A stretch of 64,000 bases of DNA from Fen-1298 sp963833465. GTDB taxonomy: Bacteria > Bacteroidota > Ignavibacteria > UBA10030. Positions 35,277 to 45,334 of this stretch are shown one piece after another. A model generated the notes under the pieces. The model worked only from the letters and a program-made list of their open reading frames with translations. It searched no databases and was not told where the DNA came from. Where the stretch lies: contig CAWHXW010000001.1 of the NCBI GenBank assembly GCA_963833465.1, forward strand, positions 36,705 to 100,704. Direction: 5' to 3'. Each line of letters opens with the position of its first letter. Position 1 is the first letter of the stretch. Position numbers and translations under genes: made by a program.

Positions 35277-38200
35277 TTACTTCATCATCAGCATCTTCAT
35301 CGTCTTTGTAAATGTCGCAAAGCCATCTACAGGCTGCGCCGTAAATCGGACGAAGTAGACACCGCTGGAAAGATTATCGCCATGAAAAGTAACGGTATAG
35401 TATCCTGCCTCTTTCGTTCCCTGCGCCAGCGTTACTACCTCGCGACCGAGCATATCATAGACTTTCATTGTAACATAACTGATTGCCTTAAGCTGATAGT
35501 TGATCACTGTGCTTGGATTAAAGGGATTGGGATAATTATTCGAAAGCCCAAATTCTGTCGGTAACTCAAGATTTTGCTTTAAAGATTTATCATCCTGCTC
35601 AGGAGTCCATATGCCCTTTGCAAGCATTCCTGCATCCATCGAAAGGTCTTGATCAATTAATGAGATCAATGTTGTGTCACTACCATATTGATTACGCAGT
35701 CCTTGCAATATAGTTTGTGCATTTTGCAACTGTCCCATGCGCGCGTATGTGTGAGCTAAATCCGCCATCACCCACTTCTTCTCCTCGCCCGTTAGAACCG
35801 TCAGTGCCTTCTGCGACAATTCAACAACAGCTGCATTGCTCTGCTCTAACATCTTCCAGAATATCATATACCGCAGTGCCTGCTTGCCCATTGGTGTTGC
35901 AGGGTAATTATTCATCAATCCTTGTAGATATAAAAAGAATTTGCTGTTCTCTCCCAACTGATCTTCAGTATAGTCTGTGCGAAGTATCGTGTAGAGCCAT
36001 ATCAACGCTGTTCTACCATCTTCCGTAGAAGGATTCTTTGCGATGATATCCTTGCACCGTGTTACTTTCTCAGCATCAGGAATCCGTGGATCATAGATCC
36101 ATGGAATGCTGTCCGATACTACAGGTGCAGCTATTTTCCCTAACGGGCTGCCTGCAGTGCGTGGCTGCGCATCCCAATTCGGAATAGAGTTTTGAGGATT
36201 GTCTAAATATACTGAGCCTGTATCATTACATCCGTTTGTTCCCCAAAATCCATAAGTAGTATAAATTTGTGGATTGCCAGAAGTATTGAAAATCTCATAT
36301 GGAGGATATGGGCCTACATCATGGATTGAAGAATAACAAATCTGAACTGTAGGACTACCGGAGCTTGCATAGACTTCCGTGTTGCCGTTACAGCTGACGG
36401 TATTATACCCTTCCCATGTATATGGCCAACCAATACGGATAATATCGGAACTGGCTGTATAAACGCCGTAGGTACTATTGGAATCAATCGCATTGCCATA
36501 CAACTGCACTACATTTGATCCGAACGAATGAAGTCCATCAGAGGAATTGTAATGAATCGTATTTCCCACTAATTTCACATCTGACGTAGTGCAGCAATAG
36601 ATGCCAATACTGTTGTTCGTTAGTTCACAGCTTTTGACAGTCACATTGCTGTGGTATACATACATGCCTTTGGTGTTTCCTTGAAATGTGCAGTTCTCAA
36701 CATCTGTACGATTTCCAGCTGTCGCATTGGACAGATAGAGCCCTGTAATTGCATATTCGAATGTGCAGTAATAAAAAATGCTATTACCGTTTTGCACTAA
36801 AACATTATTCCACGATCCCGGTGTTGTGCCTGATGCTGAGGTAAATTGTATCGGATTTGTTACAGTGCCTTGTGCATTCACCACACCGTTGACGACCAAC
36901 GCTGTCCCTGATGTAAACGCTATGGAGCTGCTCGGAGAAATGGTCAATGTTACCCCGGAGTTGACTGTAACCGTGCCTGCTACTGTTATAGTACCACTCC
37001 AGGTTGTATCATGACTGATTGTTCCAGAGACTTGTTTAGTAGAATCGATTAATTTCATATTGATTTGATATGGTGCAGCTGTTCCTGACGTCCATAGTGC
37101 TTTAATACTATCCATTTCACGGTATAAGTACGATGGAAATTGCATACCTATTCCTTGTCCCAGGTAGATAGCAGAAGACCATGTTGAACCTCCGTTCGGT
37201 TTTCTTACCTTTCCTATTTGATTACCACATTGGAACAACATATAAATCATATCAGGACTCATACAGAGTGTGGGTTGTGATAATATATCCGAACCATGTG
37301 TAAACTCTTTAATTGTCCCCCAACTATTGCTATTGCCGCCATTACTCGATTCTATATAATATATCCTATGGTTTGCGCTATTCTCCCATGCGACACCTAC
37401 AGTCAAGGATGGAGATGGAGATTGATCGTTGACAATGGTCGGATTTGTATTTCCACTCGCTGGAGAAGGAGCCGCAGATGATAATGTTATAGGAATAAAA
37501 CTACAACTATCAATATCAGAATTAACATAAAGTATATGATATTTTATTACCCCTGAACCACTTTGAAATACCAAATGATACATTTCAGGGGAAACCGGCG
37601 GAGTAGTTGTATATCCGATTTCTGAACCAGATGGTAGTTGTGCGCTGAAATCGTTAACTAATTGTCTTCGAAAATTTGCGCCATTCGGTTCAAAGACTGC
37701 GTACAAACCACCACTACCCGACTGTCCAAATCTCCATACTACTAATGCACCATAATCCCCGATTACTATTGGAGTCGCATCAAGTCCTCCAGAAATCTCT
37801 AAACCGTTAAACGACGTCGTCGATCCCCAGCTTTGCCCACAATTAGTAGAACGACAATAATACACTCTGGAATAGGTATGAGACTGATCTGTATAATTTT
37901 CCCAAACCACATGAATTGTATTTGAATTCGTCACTGTAATTGAAGGATTTCTGCCATCACCAAGTTTCACTTCTGGTGTCCACGTTCCACCTTCTGTAAT
38001 CTCATGAGTGTACCAAATACTCCCACTGCTGCAATAAACAGAATGTAAAAATGTATCGCTGTTATCAGATGCAACTTTTCGTTGATTGCTTGCCGCTGCA
38101 CCATTATTCACTGTTGCTGTAGCAGTTGATAACGATGAGCCGAGGTGCGCTTTGTACTTTGCCGTTACTGTAGCTCCAGCATTATTAAACACAACCGCTG

Positions 38201-39735
38201 TTGTATCTTTAGTGGAATCGGCAAGTGTGGCACCAGATGCTGTCCAGCCCTGGAAGTAGCCTGTAAAACCATTGATATTCGTTTGTGTTAAAGGCTCGCT
38301 GACTGAATAATTTGGAATCCCTTGTTGAAATTGAGTATTTTGATTCAAGAACACACCTTTGTAGACATCGCCATTATAGTTAGTTCCGATGTTTGGCGAG
38401 AAGGGAGCTGTGCGGCTTTTGTATAGTGCATTCATACCACGATTGAGCGGTTTGTTATTATGTGCCGCATCAGCGGAATCGATGAGCCATGGATCTTTGA
38501 ACTGAACTGTGCCGCTATAATTCCCCGGCGCATCAAGGAGATCAACTTTGATTGTGCTGCCTTCTGTGGTGGGTTGAAATTGAGAAGTTAGAGTGGTAGT
38601 CGTCTGTGTAATAGGGAAATTATGATGGTTGGTAACATCGGATTGGATTGTGTTATTCGCATACCAGGTATTATATTTTTCACTCGACTCGATATCCTGA
38701 TAGCCCAGCAGACATTGTGTGGAAGGATATGGAAACATAAATGAATCTGGCACACACCAGCTATCAAAATCGGGACCAGTCGTCCAACGACCAATTCCTG
38801 CCACGGTCAGAGTACCATTGCTGTGTTTTTGTGTCACTACTACTGCATGCGTAGCCACATAATTGGCTCTGTAAGTAATATCTACAGTTGGGGTAAACTG
38901 ATAGGGATTTGAAGAAATATTTGCCCCAGTGTTCATATTAGTCCAAGAGGTAGTTGAATTTGGCGTGTAAGTAACTCCAAGGTACGGTTGTTCATAACTC
39001 AATACCGTAATAGGGGAATCACCAGTGTACCATTTTTTGTACATATCCAGATGGCTGATTACTGCCGTTTACCTTTACATACCCATGCCCGAAATCATTG
39101 TTCACGGTGATATGAATTGCGGGAGTATAAGTAATCTTCAATTGTATGTCGATATTTGCCTCAGTATGATTATTAGATTCTTGACCACTCAATGCGCCAA
39201 TATAGAGATATTTACTATTTGACCAGGCAGTCTTCCAATCAGTCGTCAATTGAGAACTCGACTTTGTCACCTGATATGTATCACTGTATTTCAATTGATC
39301 TACATAAGTGGAACCATTTCCAACTGCCTTCCAGTCGCTCGTTGGATCACCGAAAACCAGGCTGGAAGATAAGCCAACTACTCGTGCACTATTATCTCCT
39401 TGCCCGCTTTCATAATTGCTTATGGATATAATAAGAGATACATCCGTAATCTTCGCATCTGATGGAATTGTACCAGAAAAATAAGTATGTGGGTCAAACA
39501 TATATACCGTTCTGTAAATATCCGATGTGGAATTAGGATAATAATCATTGCCGGAACCATTCAATCTCCCGATATTGTATTTAGTTGACGAAGTATAATA
39601 TGTGTTTCCGGAGCTATCGGTATAGGTGACAAATGTTTCTTTACTGCCACCTTCTGTTAATTGTGCATATACAACATTGAAAGCAAATATGCACGAAAGG
39701 AGCGCTATTGAAAACAATAAATAATTCCTTTTCAT
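35277..39735 (-). CDS. Giant T9SS-sorted surface protein (BNR-like and beta-helix regions), split by a frameshift
   Basis: Start at 39735 (MKRNYLLFSIALL signal peptide, AAAGG upstream). The first frame ends at 39019 and the second, overlapping at 39044, runs to 35277. They join within the A6 run at about 39036-39041, where one A fewer would fuse them into roughly 1,485 residues. Regions in order: N-terminal module (about 1-215), beta-rich repeats of bacterial surface type, BNR/sialidase-like repeats (IHVVWENYTDQSHTYSRVYY), a right-handed beta-helix (NVTVKSCELTNNSIGIYC and neighbours), a helical region with TPR-like spacing, and a T9SS type A domain (NYPNPFNPSTVINYQL, VYDMLGREV, MKMLMMK). Likely an adhesin or polysaccharide-active surface protein. 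Confidence 0.82.
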
Positions 39736-39823
39736 AAATATCCTTTCCATATGATTATGTAAGACAATGGTTGAAATTATTGTTTAATTTGCATGAGTAT
39801 CGTTAATGTTGTATTTTGAAAAT

Positions 39824-39918
39824 GAAAACGGTGCCGCGGCTTACCTTAAAAGGTAAGAAAGGACACGGCCTGCCGTTTTCGTAATATCCCGTTTGGTGCT
39901 CGTAACACCAGACGGGAT
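39824..39918. promoter_or_regulatory. Compound hairpin element between two surface-protein genes
   Basis: A three-tier hairpin has outer arms GAAAACGG (39824-39831) and CCGTTTTC (39873-39880), middle arms GCCG (39833-39836) and CGGC (39866-39869), and apical arms CTTACCT (39840-39846) and AGGTAAG (39851-39857). Six bases further is a 13-bp hairpin (39886-39898 with 39906-39918, one G-T pair). It lies after the stop of one lipoprotein gene and before the start of the giant T9SS gene, both minus strand. A terminator or leader structure is likely. Confidence 0.5.
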
Positions 39919-39963
39919 TTTATATTCTAAACAGGTGGTGAGCGGTTCTCGATAGCCATAACA

Positions 39964-41046
39964 TTATCTCCTTCCGATTGTGACAACGGCACGCGGTGAA
40001 TCCATTCCAACAGCGATGACTAAATTATTTTTCAAAGCCACAGAGCCATACGCACCGTTGCTTAGACCTGTTATTGATTGATAACTCAACCAGCTTTTTC
40101 CATTGTAGTGCTTGACCTCTCCACCTGCACCGACTATAAACACATCGTTAATTGAATTACCCCTTACTTGCGTAGTATAATACTGAGTAAGGTCAAGTTG
40201 ATGAACAATCCAACTGGCATCAGATAGATTATTTTTCTCATAAATTCCATCTCCCACAACATAATAACGTTGATTAGGTACAAACCACACACTGCTCAAC
40301 GACAAAGAGATGGGATTATCTGAGAGAGTTGAGGCACTTGTCCCTTTAATTTGCAATATCTTTCGATCATAGCTTGAGCCAGCATTTCCTGCCACAGCAA
40401 GTATCTCCCATTGGCTTGTTACGGAGTTATAAGCTCCATAAATATCCTGTATGTCCAAACTTGTTCCAGATTCTATCTTCGTCCAACTGCTGCCGTTGTA
40501 ATGAACAATAGTTCCATTATTTCCACAAAAGTATAGATCATTTAAAGATGTTCCCCATATATGATTTACACTTCCATCGTTTTGACTTAAGACACCCATA
40601 TCCCATAAGTGATATAAAGTCCAGCCGTTGCCATTGGGTAAATATGGTAAACCGCTTGAAAGAATAATGGTGCCATCTGATAAAACAAAAATACCTGTTA
40701 ATGGTGCAACTGTCTGATTTCCTTTGTACTCAACTGATATTTTTTCCAGCTTCCATTCTCTTCCATTCCATATGGCTAAATTGTATGGTAATGAATCCCA
40801 ATTTCCCAAACTGTCTTTTAAATAAATCGCACCAACCGCATACGCAAGAGTATCATTTATTATCGCAACGTCATAGAGCATACTGCTTGCGCCATCGCCA
40901 AGCTGTGTTATCGTCCAGCTAAAGTTATGGCTTGTCGTATCCGGGGTATTGTCTTTTGGTTGTGTCGGCTCATTTTTGCACTTGAGATTTAAAAACGCTG
41001 CGCATAAGAAAATTGCAAGGAGAATAATTTGAGAATGTTTCTTCAT
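39964..41046 (-). CDS. Lipoprotein of a local tandem family (copy 1, intact)
   Basis: 360 residues, no named family recognised. An N-terminal hydrophobic signal is followed by a Cys (LNLKCKNEPTQP) that is probably lipidated, although Lys at position -1 is unusual. The rest is beta-rich with short repeated motifs such as WGTSLNDLYFCGNNGTIVHYNGSSW, DIQDIYGA and NSINDVFIVGAGGEVKHYNG, compatible with a propeller of six or seven blades. The C-terminus is AVVTIGRR. GAGGAAG precedes the ATG. Two more genes and at least two relics of the same family lie upstream on the same strand. Probably exposed on the outer membrane. Confidence 0.7.
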   Translation of the reverse strand: MKKHSQIILLAIFLCAAFLNLKCKNEPTQPKDNTPDTTSHNFSWTITQLGDGASSMLYDVAIINDTLAYAVGAIYLKDSLGNWDSLPYNLAIWNGREWKLEKISVEYKGNQTVAPLTGIFVLSDGTIILSSGLPYLPNGNGWTLYHLWDMGVLSQNDGSVNHIWGTSLNDLYFCGNNGTIVHYNGSSWTKIESGTSLDIQDIYGAYNSVTSQWEILAVAGNAGSSYDRKILQIKGTSASTLSDNPISLSLSSVWFVPNQRYYVVGDGIYEKNNLSDASWIVHQLDLTQYYTTQVRGNSINDVFIVGAGGEVKHYNGKSWLSYQSITGLSNGAYGSVALKNNLVIAVGMDSPRAVVTIGRR

Positions 41047-41116
41047 ATTTCTTCCTCAAGAATTACGTTGACTGGATTTGCAAGGGCAATATAGATATTT
41101 GACCTCTTCCTGTCAG

Positions 41117-41138
41117 TCACGTAAACGCGTGATTTTTT
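41117..41138. promoter_or_regulatory. Palindromic upstream element, copy 1
   Basis: Arms TCACG and CGTGA around TAAACG, followed on the plus strand by six T. It lies about 70-90 bases before the start of lipoprotein copy 1. The surrounding 30 bases recur upstream of a relic copy and of lipoprotein copy 3, so it is a conserved 5' element, probably an operator or leader hairpin. Confidence 0.5.
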
Positions 41139-41177
41139 CATAACAAGTATCATTTTTGGCGTCTTTTAGCTCCCTTC

Positions 41178-42534
41178 TTATTGTTGTCTTCTTCCCATTG
41201 TGATTGCTGCTTTCGGACTATTTCCCCCAACAGCTATGACAAGATTCCCTTTCACAGCAACACTTGTAAAAGAACCGATAGGCAAAGAAGTTTGGTCAAA
41301 ATAATCTTTCCATGTCAAACCATTATAATGTATCATATCTCCATATGCTCCAACGATAACGACATCATTACTATTATTCCCCCTAACAGATGTCGAATAG
41401 TTTCTTGCAAGAGTTCCAGTTGGATGGACGGTCCAGGGATTTACATCCTGCAATGAATGTTTTTGACCGACTCCATCCCCTACAATGTAATACTGTTTAC
41501 CGGGAAGGAACCAGACTCCTACGATACTCCATGACAATCCGCTGCTATTGATCGGCACAACAGTTGTTCCTTGAATTGAAACAATCTTATTTCCCTGATT
41601 GATATCTAATTGAGAAGCGACTGCAAGGATTTCTAATTGATTTGTTTGAGAATTAATTGCACCATAAATATCTTGAAAGTCCAAGGTCGTACCTGATTCG
41701 ATTCTCGTCCAACTGCTGCCGTTGTAATGAATAATACGACCATCGTTGCCAACGAAGTACAAGTCTGAAGATGATGTTCCCCACATTTTATTGCAAGCAC
41801 CAGGTCCTTGATTGAAAGGAATGCTCAACATTACACATTGCGTTCCATTCCAATGTGACACTCCACCAGACTGCGATACAACCCAAATATCATTTTCATT
41901 GAAAGCATAAATTGTATTTAATGGGTCCTGATCTGTTACAATTTGCGAATTAGTATATGTGAGTGTAACAGAAATGTGCATGGTATCCCATTGCTGCCCA
42001 TTCCATCTTGCAAGATTACAAATTGAGCTACCATAATAAATTTCGCCGCAAGCATATGCAAGCGAGTCATTTATTATCGCAACATCATATAATGCGCTGC
42101 TGCCACTGCCATCACCAAGTGTAAAAGTCTGCCATAAAAAAGAATGACTTGATGTATCCATTGTCGTCGCCTGCGTATGGGCAGTCAAGTTGCCATTAAG
42201 AGAGGCAGTGTAATTGTATATGTGTCCCGGTAAGAGATTGGTATCTGTCAGTGTCGTTTGTCCCGAAGCTACACTCATGCTAAGAACTTGTATCGTATCC
42301 CGCATGAGTGTCAACTGTACGAGAACCAAGTGCCGAGCCTACTATTAGCTGCAAATACACTTCTGTGCAATTTGCATCGGTTACTGCGATGGCAAATGTG
42401 TTGTCAGGCGGCGGCCCAATAGGGTTTTTCTTGCAATTGAGGTTGAAGAATAGTGCGAACAAGAAAATAACTACGAGAGCGACAAATGTAGACTTTTGAT
42501 TTTTTCCTTGCATCCACATTTTGCGTAATTTCAT
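41178..42534 (-). CDS. Lipoprotein of the tandem family (copy 2), with a one-base frameshift
   Basis: The N-terminal frame (ATG 42534 with AAAGGG at 8 bases) encodes a signal with LNLNCKKNPIGPP and an Fn3-like start (DANCTEVYLQLIVGSALGSRTV). The rest continues in another frame (TLMRDTIQVLSMSVASGQT...LLPGHIYNYTASLNG) and then the same propeller-like body as copy 1, ending AAITMGRRQQ at 41178. One extra base near 42305-42315 explains the break; fused length about 452 residues. The added Fn3-like module (about residues 45-100) is absent from copies 1 and 3. Identical phrases such as HYNGSSWTRIESGT show recent duplication. Confidence 0.7.
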
Positions 42535-42750
42535 GAATTTCACCCTTTGTTTTTTTTAACTATAGAAGAAATTTGCGACGCGAATTGACCCTACCTTGCA
42601 AAAAATATAGAGTTAATTAAAATCATTGTCAAGACTCGCGCTCAAAAATCTCTATTTTGAAATTGTTCTGTTCGCAAGAACCTCATATTCGTTTTCATAA
42701 CAAGATCTCCTTTTTGTTTTTGTGGGACTCATTGTATTCGTTACAATGAA

Positions 42751-42822
42751 GTTGTATTTTGAAAATGAAAACGCTGCGCACAAGTATATTGCAATAAGAA
42801 TAATTTGAGAATATTACTTCAT
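42751..42822 (-). pseudogene. Relic of a lipoprotein-family 5' end
   Basis: On the minus strand the ATG at 42822 starts MK, then TAA, then YSQIILIAIYLCAAF, which is the signal peptide of copy 1 with the third codon Lys (AAA) changed to a stop. Only this piece and the family's upstream region (to about 42910) survive. The flanking gap 42544-43211 holds no other gene that I recognise. Confidence 0.65.
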
Positions 42823-42890
42823 ATCAAGACCTCAAGGAATGCAACGGTTAGATAAGCACGAATGAGATAGATATTTATGCATTTCCTGTC

Positions 42891-42910
42891 AATCACGTAA
42901 ACGCGTGATT
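42891..42910. promoter_or_regulatory. Palindromic upstream element, copy 2 (before the relic)
   Basis: Arms AATCACG (42891-42897) and CGTGATT (42904-42910) around TAAACG, 69-88 bases before the relic start at 42822. The same sequence context as copy 1, including the CCTGTCA flank. Confidence 0.5.
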
Positions 42911-43150
42911 TTTACAAAAGTATCTCAAGCTGGGATGGGGTTGGACTCCCGACCTACTTTATATGTTTTGCCATTCAACAATTGTCGTCGTGATTAAATA
43001 GAAATCAACGTCTGAGATTATCTTCCACTTGCTCATTGAACTAGTTAGTTCGAGAGAACATCTCCCTCACAGCGAGTGTAGAACGCCATTTGTACAAGCT
43101 TTATCGGCGTATAAGGTGTATAGCCTTCATTTTCTTCTTGCGCAAACATT

Positions 43151-43185
43151 GCAGCGGGATGGTACAAACATCCTGCTGCATTTTT
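43151..43185. terminator. Hairpin after lipoprotein copy 3
   Basis: An 11-bp stem with one G-T pair (43151-43161 with 43169-43179, loop of 7) followed on the plus strand by A and five T. It lies 27 bases past the stop of the minus-strand gene, so it probably ends that transcript even though the T-run faces the other way. Confidence 0.5.
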
Positions 43186-43211
43186 AAGAGAACTGTTCTC
43201 CTTTCTTTGGG

Positions 43212-44298
43212 TTACCTTTTCCCCATTAATAAAACAGCATTCTGATCAACATCTCCTACCGCAATCACTGTGTTGCCGCGAATAGCAACACGAGAATATG
43301 ATCCGTATCCGTTTGGGAGTTGATTTACATAGTCGTACCACGTTGAGCCGTTATAATGGACAACGTCGAGATAACCACCAGTGACGAATATATCGTTAAG
43401 AGCTGCCCCTCGGATTCCACCGGCTTCAAATTGTGTGACAGTACCAATAGAAATATTGCTCCAAATAGGATTTACTGATGAATTCGTTGAAATGATTCCA
43501 TCACCAACTAAGTAATACTTTTCTTCCGGTACAAACCAGAGACTAAAATACACTTTGGCAAGCGTCGTAATAAGAGAGACTGATGTTCCTTGAATAAGCA
43601 GGAGTTGGGATTGAGACGGCAATGAATCTACTTGTGTTGCAAGAGCTAAAATTTCCAACTGACCTGTTCTCGAATCTGTCGCTCCATAAATATCTGTAAT
43701 ATCCAATTGCGTCGGACTCGATAGCTTCTGCCAGTTTGTACCGTCGAAGTGAGCAATAGCACCTTTTCTTCCTACTGCATATATATTATTGTCCGATGTA
43801 CCCCATATCTTTTTGTACGAACTGACCCGGTCCTAAGAGAGTATTATTTGGCTTGATTGCGGATGGAGAAATCCAATAAGATTGTGTAATTATATTACCA
43901 TCGAATTTATGTACGCCAGTGCCATCTGCAAGCCAAATATCTGTTGGACTGAATACCATAATTCCTGTCCAACCTAAAAAATATGCATTTCCTATTTCGT
44001 CATTTGCCATAAGCTTAATTAATTTCCAACTAACTCCATTCCAATGAGCCGCGTTATATATTGAATCTGGAAGTTGTATCTCTCCTACTGCCCAGATATT
44101 TGTGTCGCTCAGAATTGCAACATCTTGTAAATACGAACTTCCGCCTCCGCCCCACGTAAATTGCTGAAACACAAATGCATGGCTCGTGGTATCGTTTGCA
44201 GGAGACGGCGGTGCAACAGGGTTTTTCTTGCAATCGAGATTTAAAAATAACACACATAAGCAAACAGCAAAGAGAATAGATTGAGAATACTTCTTCAT
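43212..44298 (-). CDS. Lipoprotein of the tandem family (copy 3), with a one-base frameshift
   Basis: The first frame (44298 to 43786) has the signal and LNLDCKKNPVAPP, then LQDVAILSDTNIWAVGEI and VFSPTDIWLADGTGVHKFDG. The second (to 43212) has IWGTSDNNIYAVGRKGAIAHFDG, DITDIYGA and the end AVLLMGKR. Between them, in the A5 run near 43815, one A too many breaks the frame; removing it restores GQFVQKIWGTSDN and a protein of about 362 residues, parallel to copy 1. GAGG precedes the ATG. Same probable surface lipoprotein role, function unknown. Confidence 0.7.
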
Positions 44299-44346
44299 AC
44301 AGAGACCTCAAGAGATATAATGGCTGGTATAATGTGCATAAAATAT

Positions 44347-44970
44347 TTATTTATCTGTTTCCAAGCAATCATGCAAATGCGTGGTTTTTGATTTTCGGTT
44401 TTTTCCCTTTGTTACTGTTTTCGCCCTATCGTAATAACAGCTTGAGGCAGTCAAAAAAATAGGTTCCGGATAATAGCTCCAATATCCTGTAATTGTCCCG
44501 CCTATACTATTGCCACCACCATTCACTGAATTTGTTATAGTTGTAACACCTCCCAAATTACTGCCAGTTTCCAAGCGAACCTCAAGTCCTATTCCACAGG
44601 GAATGTTAACGGTAGCAGGATCATTACTGATTGATGTTATAAATACCTCTGGCGTTCCTAAAACAATCGCTACAGCTACGCCTTGTGATGCTGCGATGTA
44701 TCCTGATGCAGTAATTTGACAGGGTCACTGTACGATAAATAATGGACTGCCATTATTTTGATCAACTCCACTCATTATAAAGAAAGGCTCATCTGAACTT
44801 GAGCTAGATGCATTAAAAGTTTTTATCTCCCAAATCGGTTTTATCTCTACCCGCTCTTTAATTTTAACTCCCGTCTGAGCGTTTAGAATATTAGAAATTA
44901 TAAAAAGAATTCCGAGAAATGAAAGTCTGAATACATGGTTTATGCCTATAGGTATCTTGTTATCCCCAAT
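44347..44970 (-). pseudogene. Decayed secreted-protein gene fused to the tail of a fourth family copy
   Basis: One minus-strand frame runs from about 44970 to 44347, interrupted by an in-frame TGA at 44727-44725. The N-terminal part has a signal-like stretch (VFRLSFLGILFIISNILNAQT) but no ATG, GTG or TTG start. After the TGA comes a beta-rich segment (ITASGYIAASQGVAVAIVLG, then IPCGIGLEVRLETGSNLGG). From about 44450 to 44412, in another frame, the DNA encodes PQAVITIGRKQ and a stop, the C-terminus of the neighbouring lipoprotein family. So a deletion joined two unrelated genes, and both are dead. Confidence 0.6.
44367..44386. promoter_or_regulatory. Palindromic upstream element, copy 3 (before lipoprotein copy 3)
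   Basis: Arms AATCATG (44367-44373) and CGTGGTT (44380-44386) around CAAATG; one G-T pair replaces a perfect match seen in the other copies. It lies 69-88 bases before the ATG at 44298, the same distance as in the other copies. Confidence 0.45.
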
Positions 44971-45334
44971 AATAGTATAGTATTGTAGTATGGTAAATCA
45001 CAAGAAATGAACGCAAGTAAAATACAACCAGCGGGGGACAATGTCAAGTCCAGGCGGTGAATGTCAAATGATTTTTAAAGAAAATAATAAAATCACAATT
45101 TGCCTTTCATTAGATACTCGATTGCCAAATATATTGCTGTTCACACTGCATTTATCAAAGTTTTAAACATTCTGCTTTTCTTAAATCAGCTTCCAATTGT
45201 AGAATTTTCACCTCTAAAATTTCTTACAACTGCGTTTCTGTGCTGAAATCAATGATACTGTTACGGTACTCGCATTGTGCCATTTTCTATAAGAAATCAT
45301 AAAGGAGTGAGACAAAAATCTCAAGGAGGATACA
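44971..45334. other. Intergenic region before the hybrid kinase
   Basis: No gene seen. A 17-base stretch (45060-45076) is shared, inverted and with one mismatch, with 15318-15334 upstream of the cold-shock gene. TGTCAA occurs twice here (45041-45065). The strong ribosome site AAGGAGG of the kinase is at the right end, preceded by a small GAG/CTC hairpin. Confidence 0.45.

Noticed and set aside
41117..41138. Palindrome with T-run as a plus-strand terminator
   Set aside because: There is no plus-strand gene upstream, and the motif recurs at a fixed distance before minus-strand starts, so a regulatory role fits better.
39964..44298. CRISPR array or other short-spaced repeat array
   Set aside because: The repeated sequence consists of diverged coding paralogues over 1 kb each; no regularly spaced short repeats with unique spacers were seen anywhere in the window.
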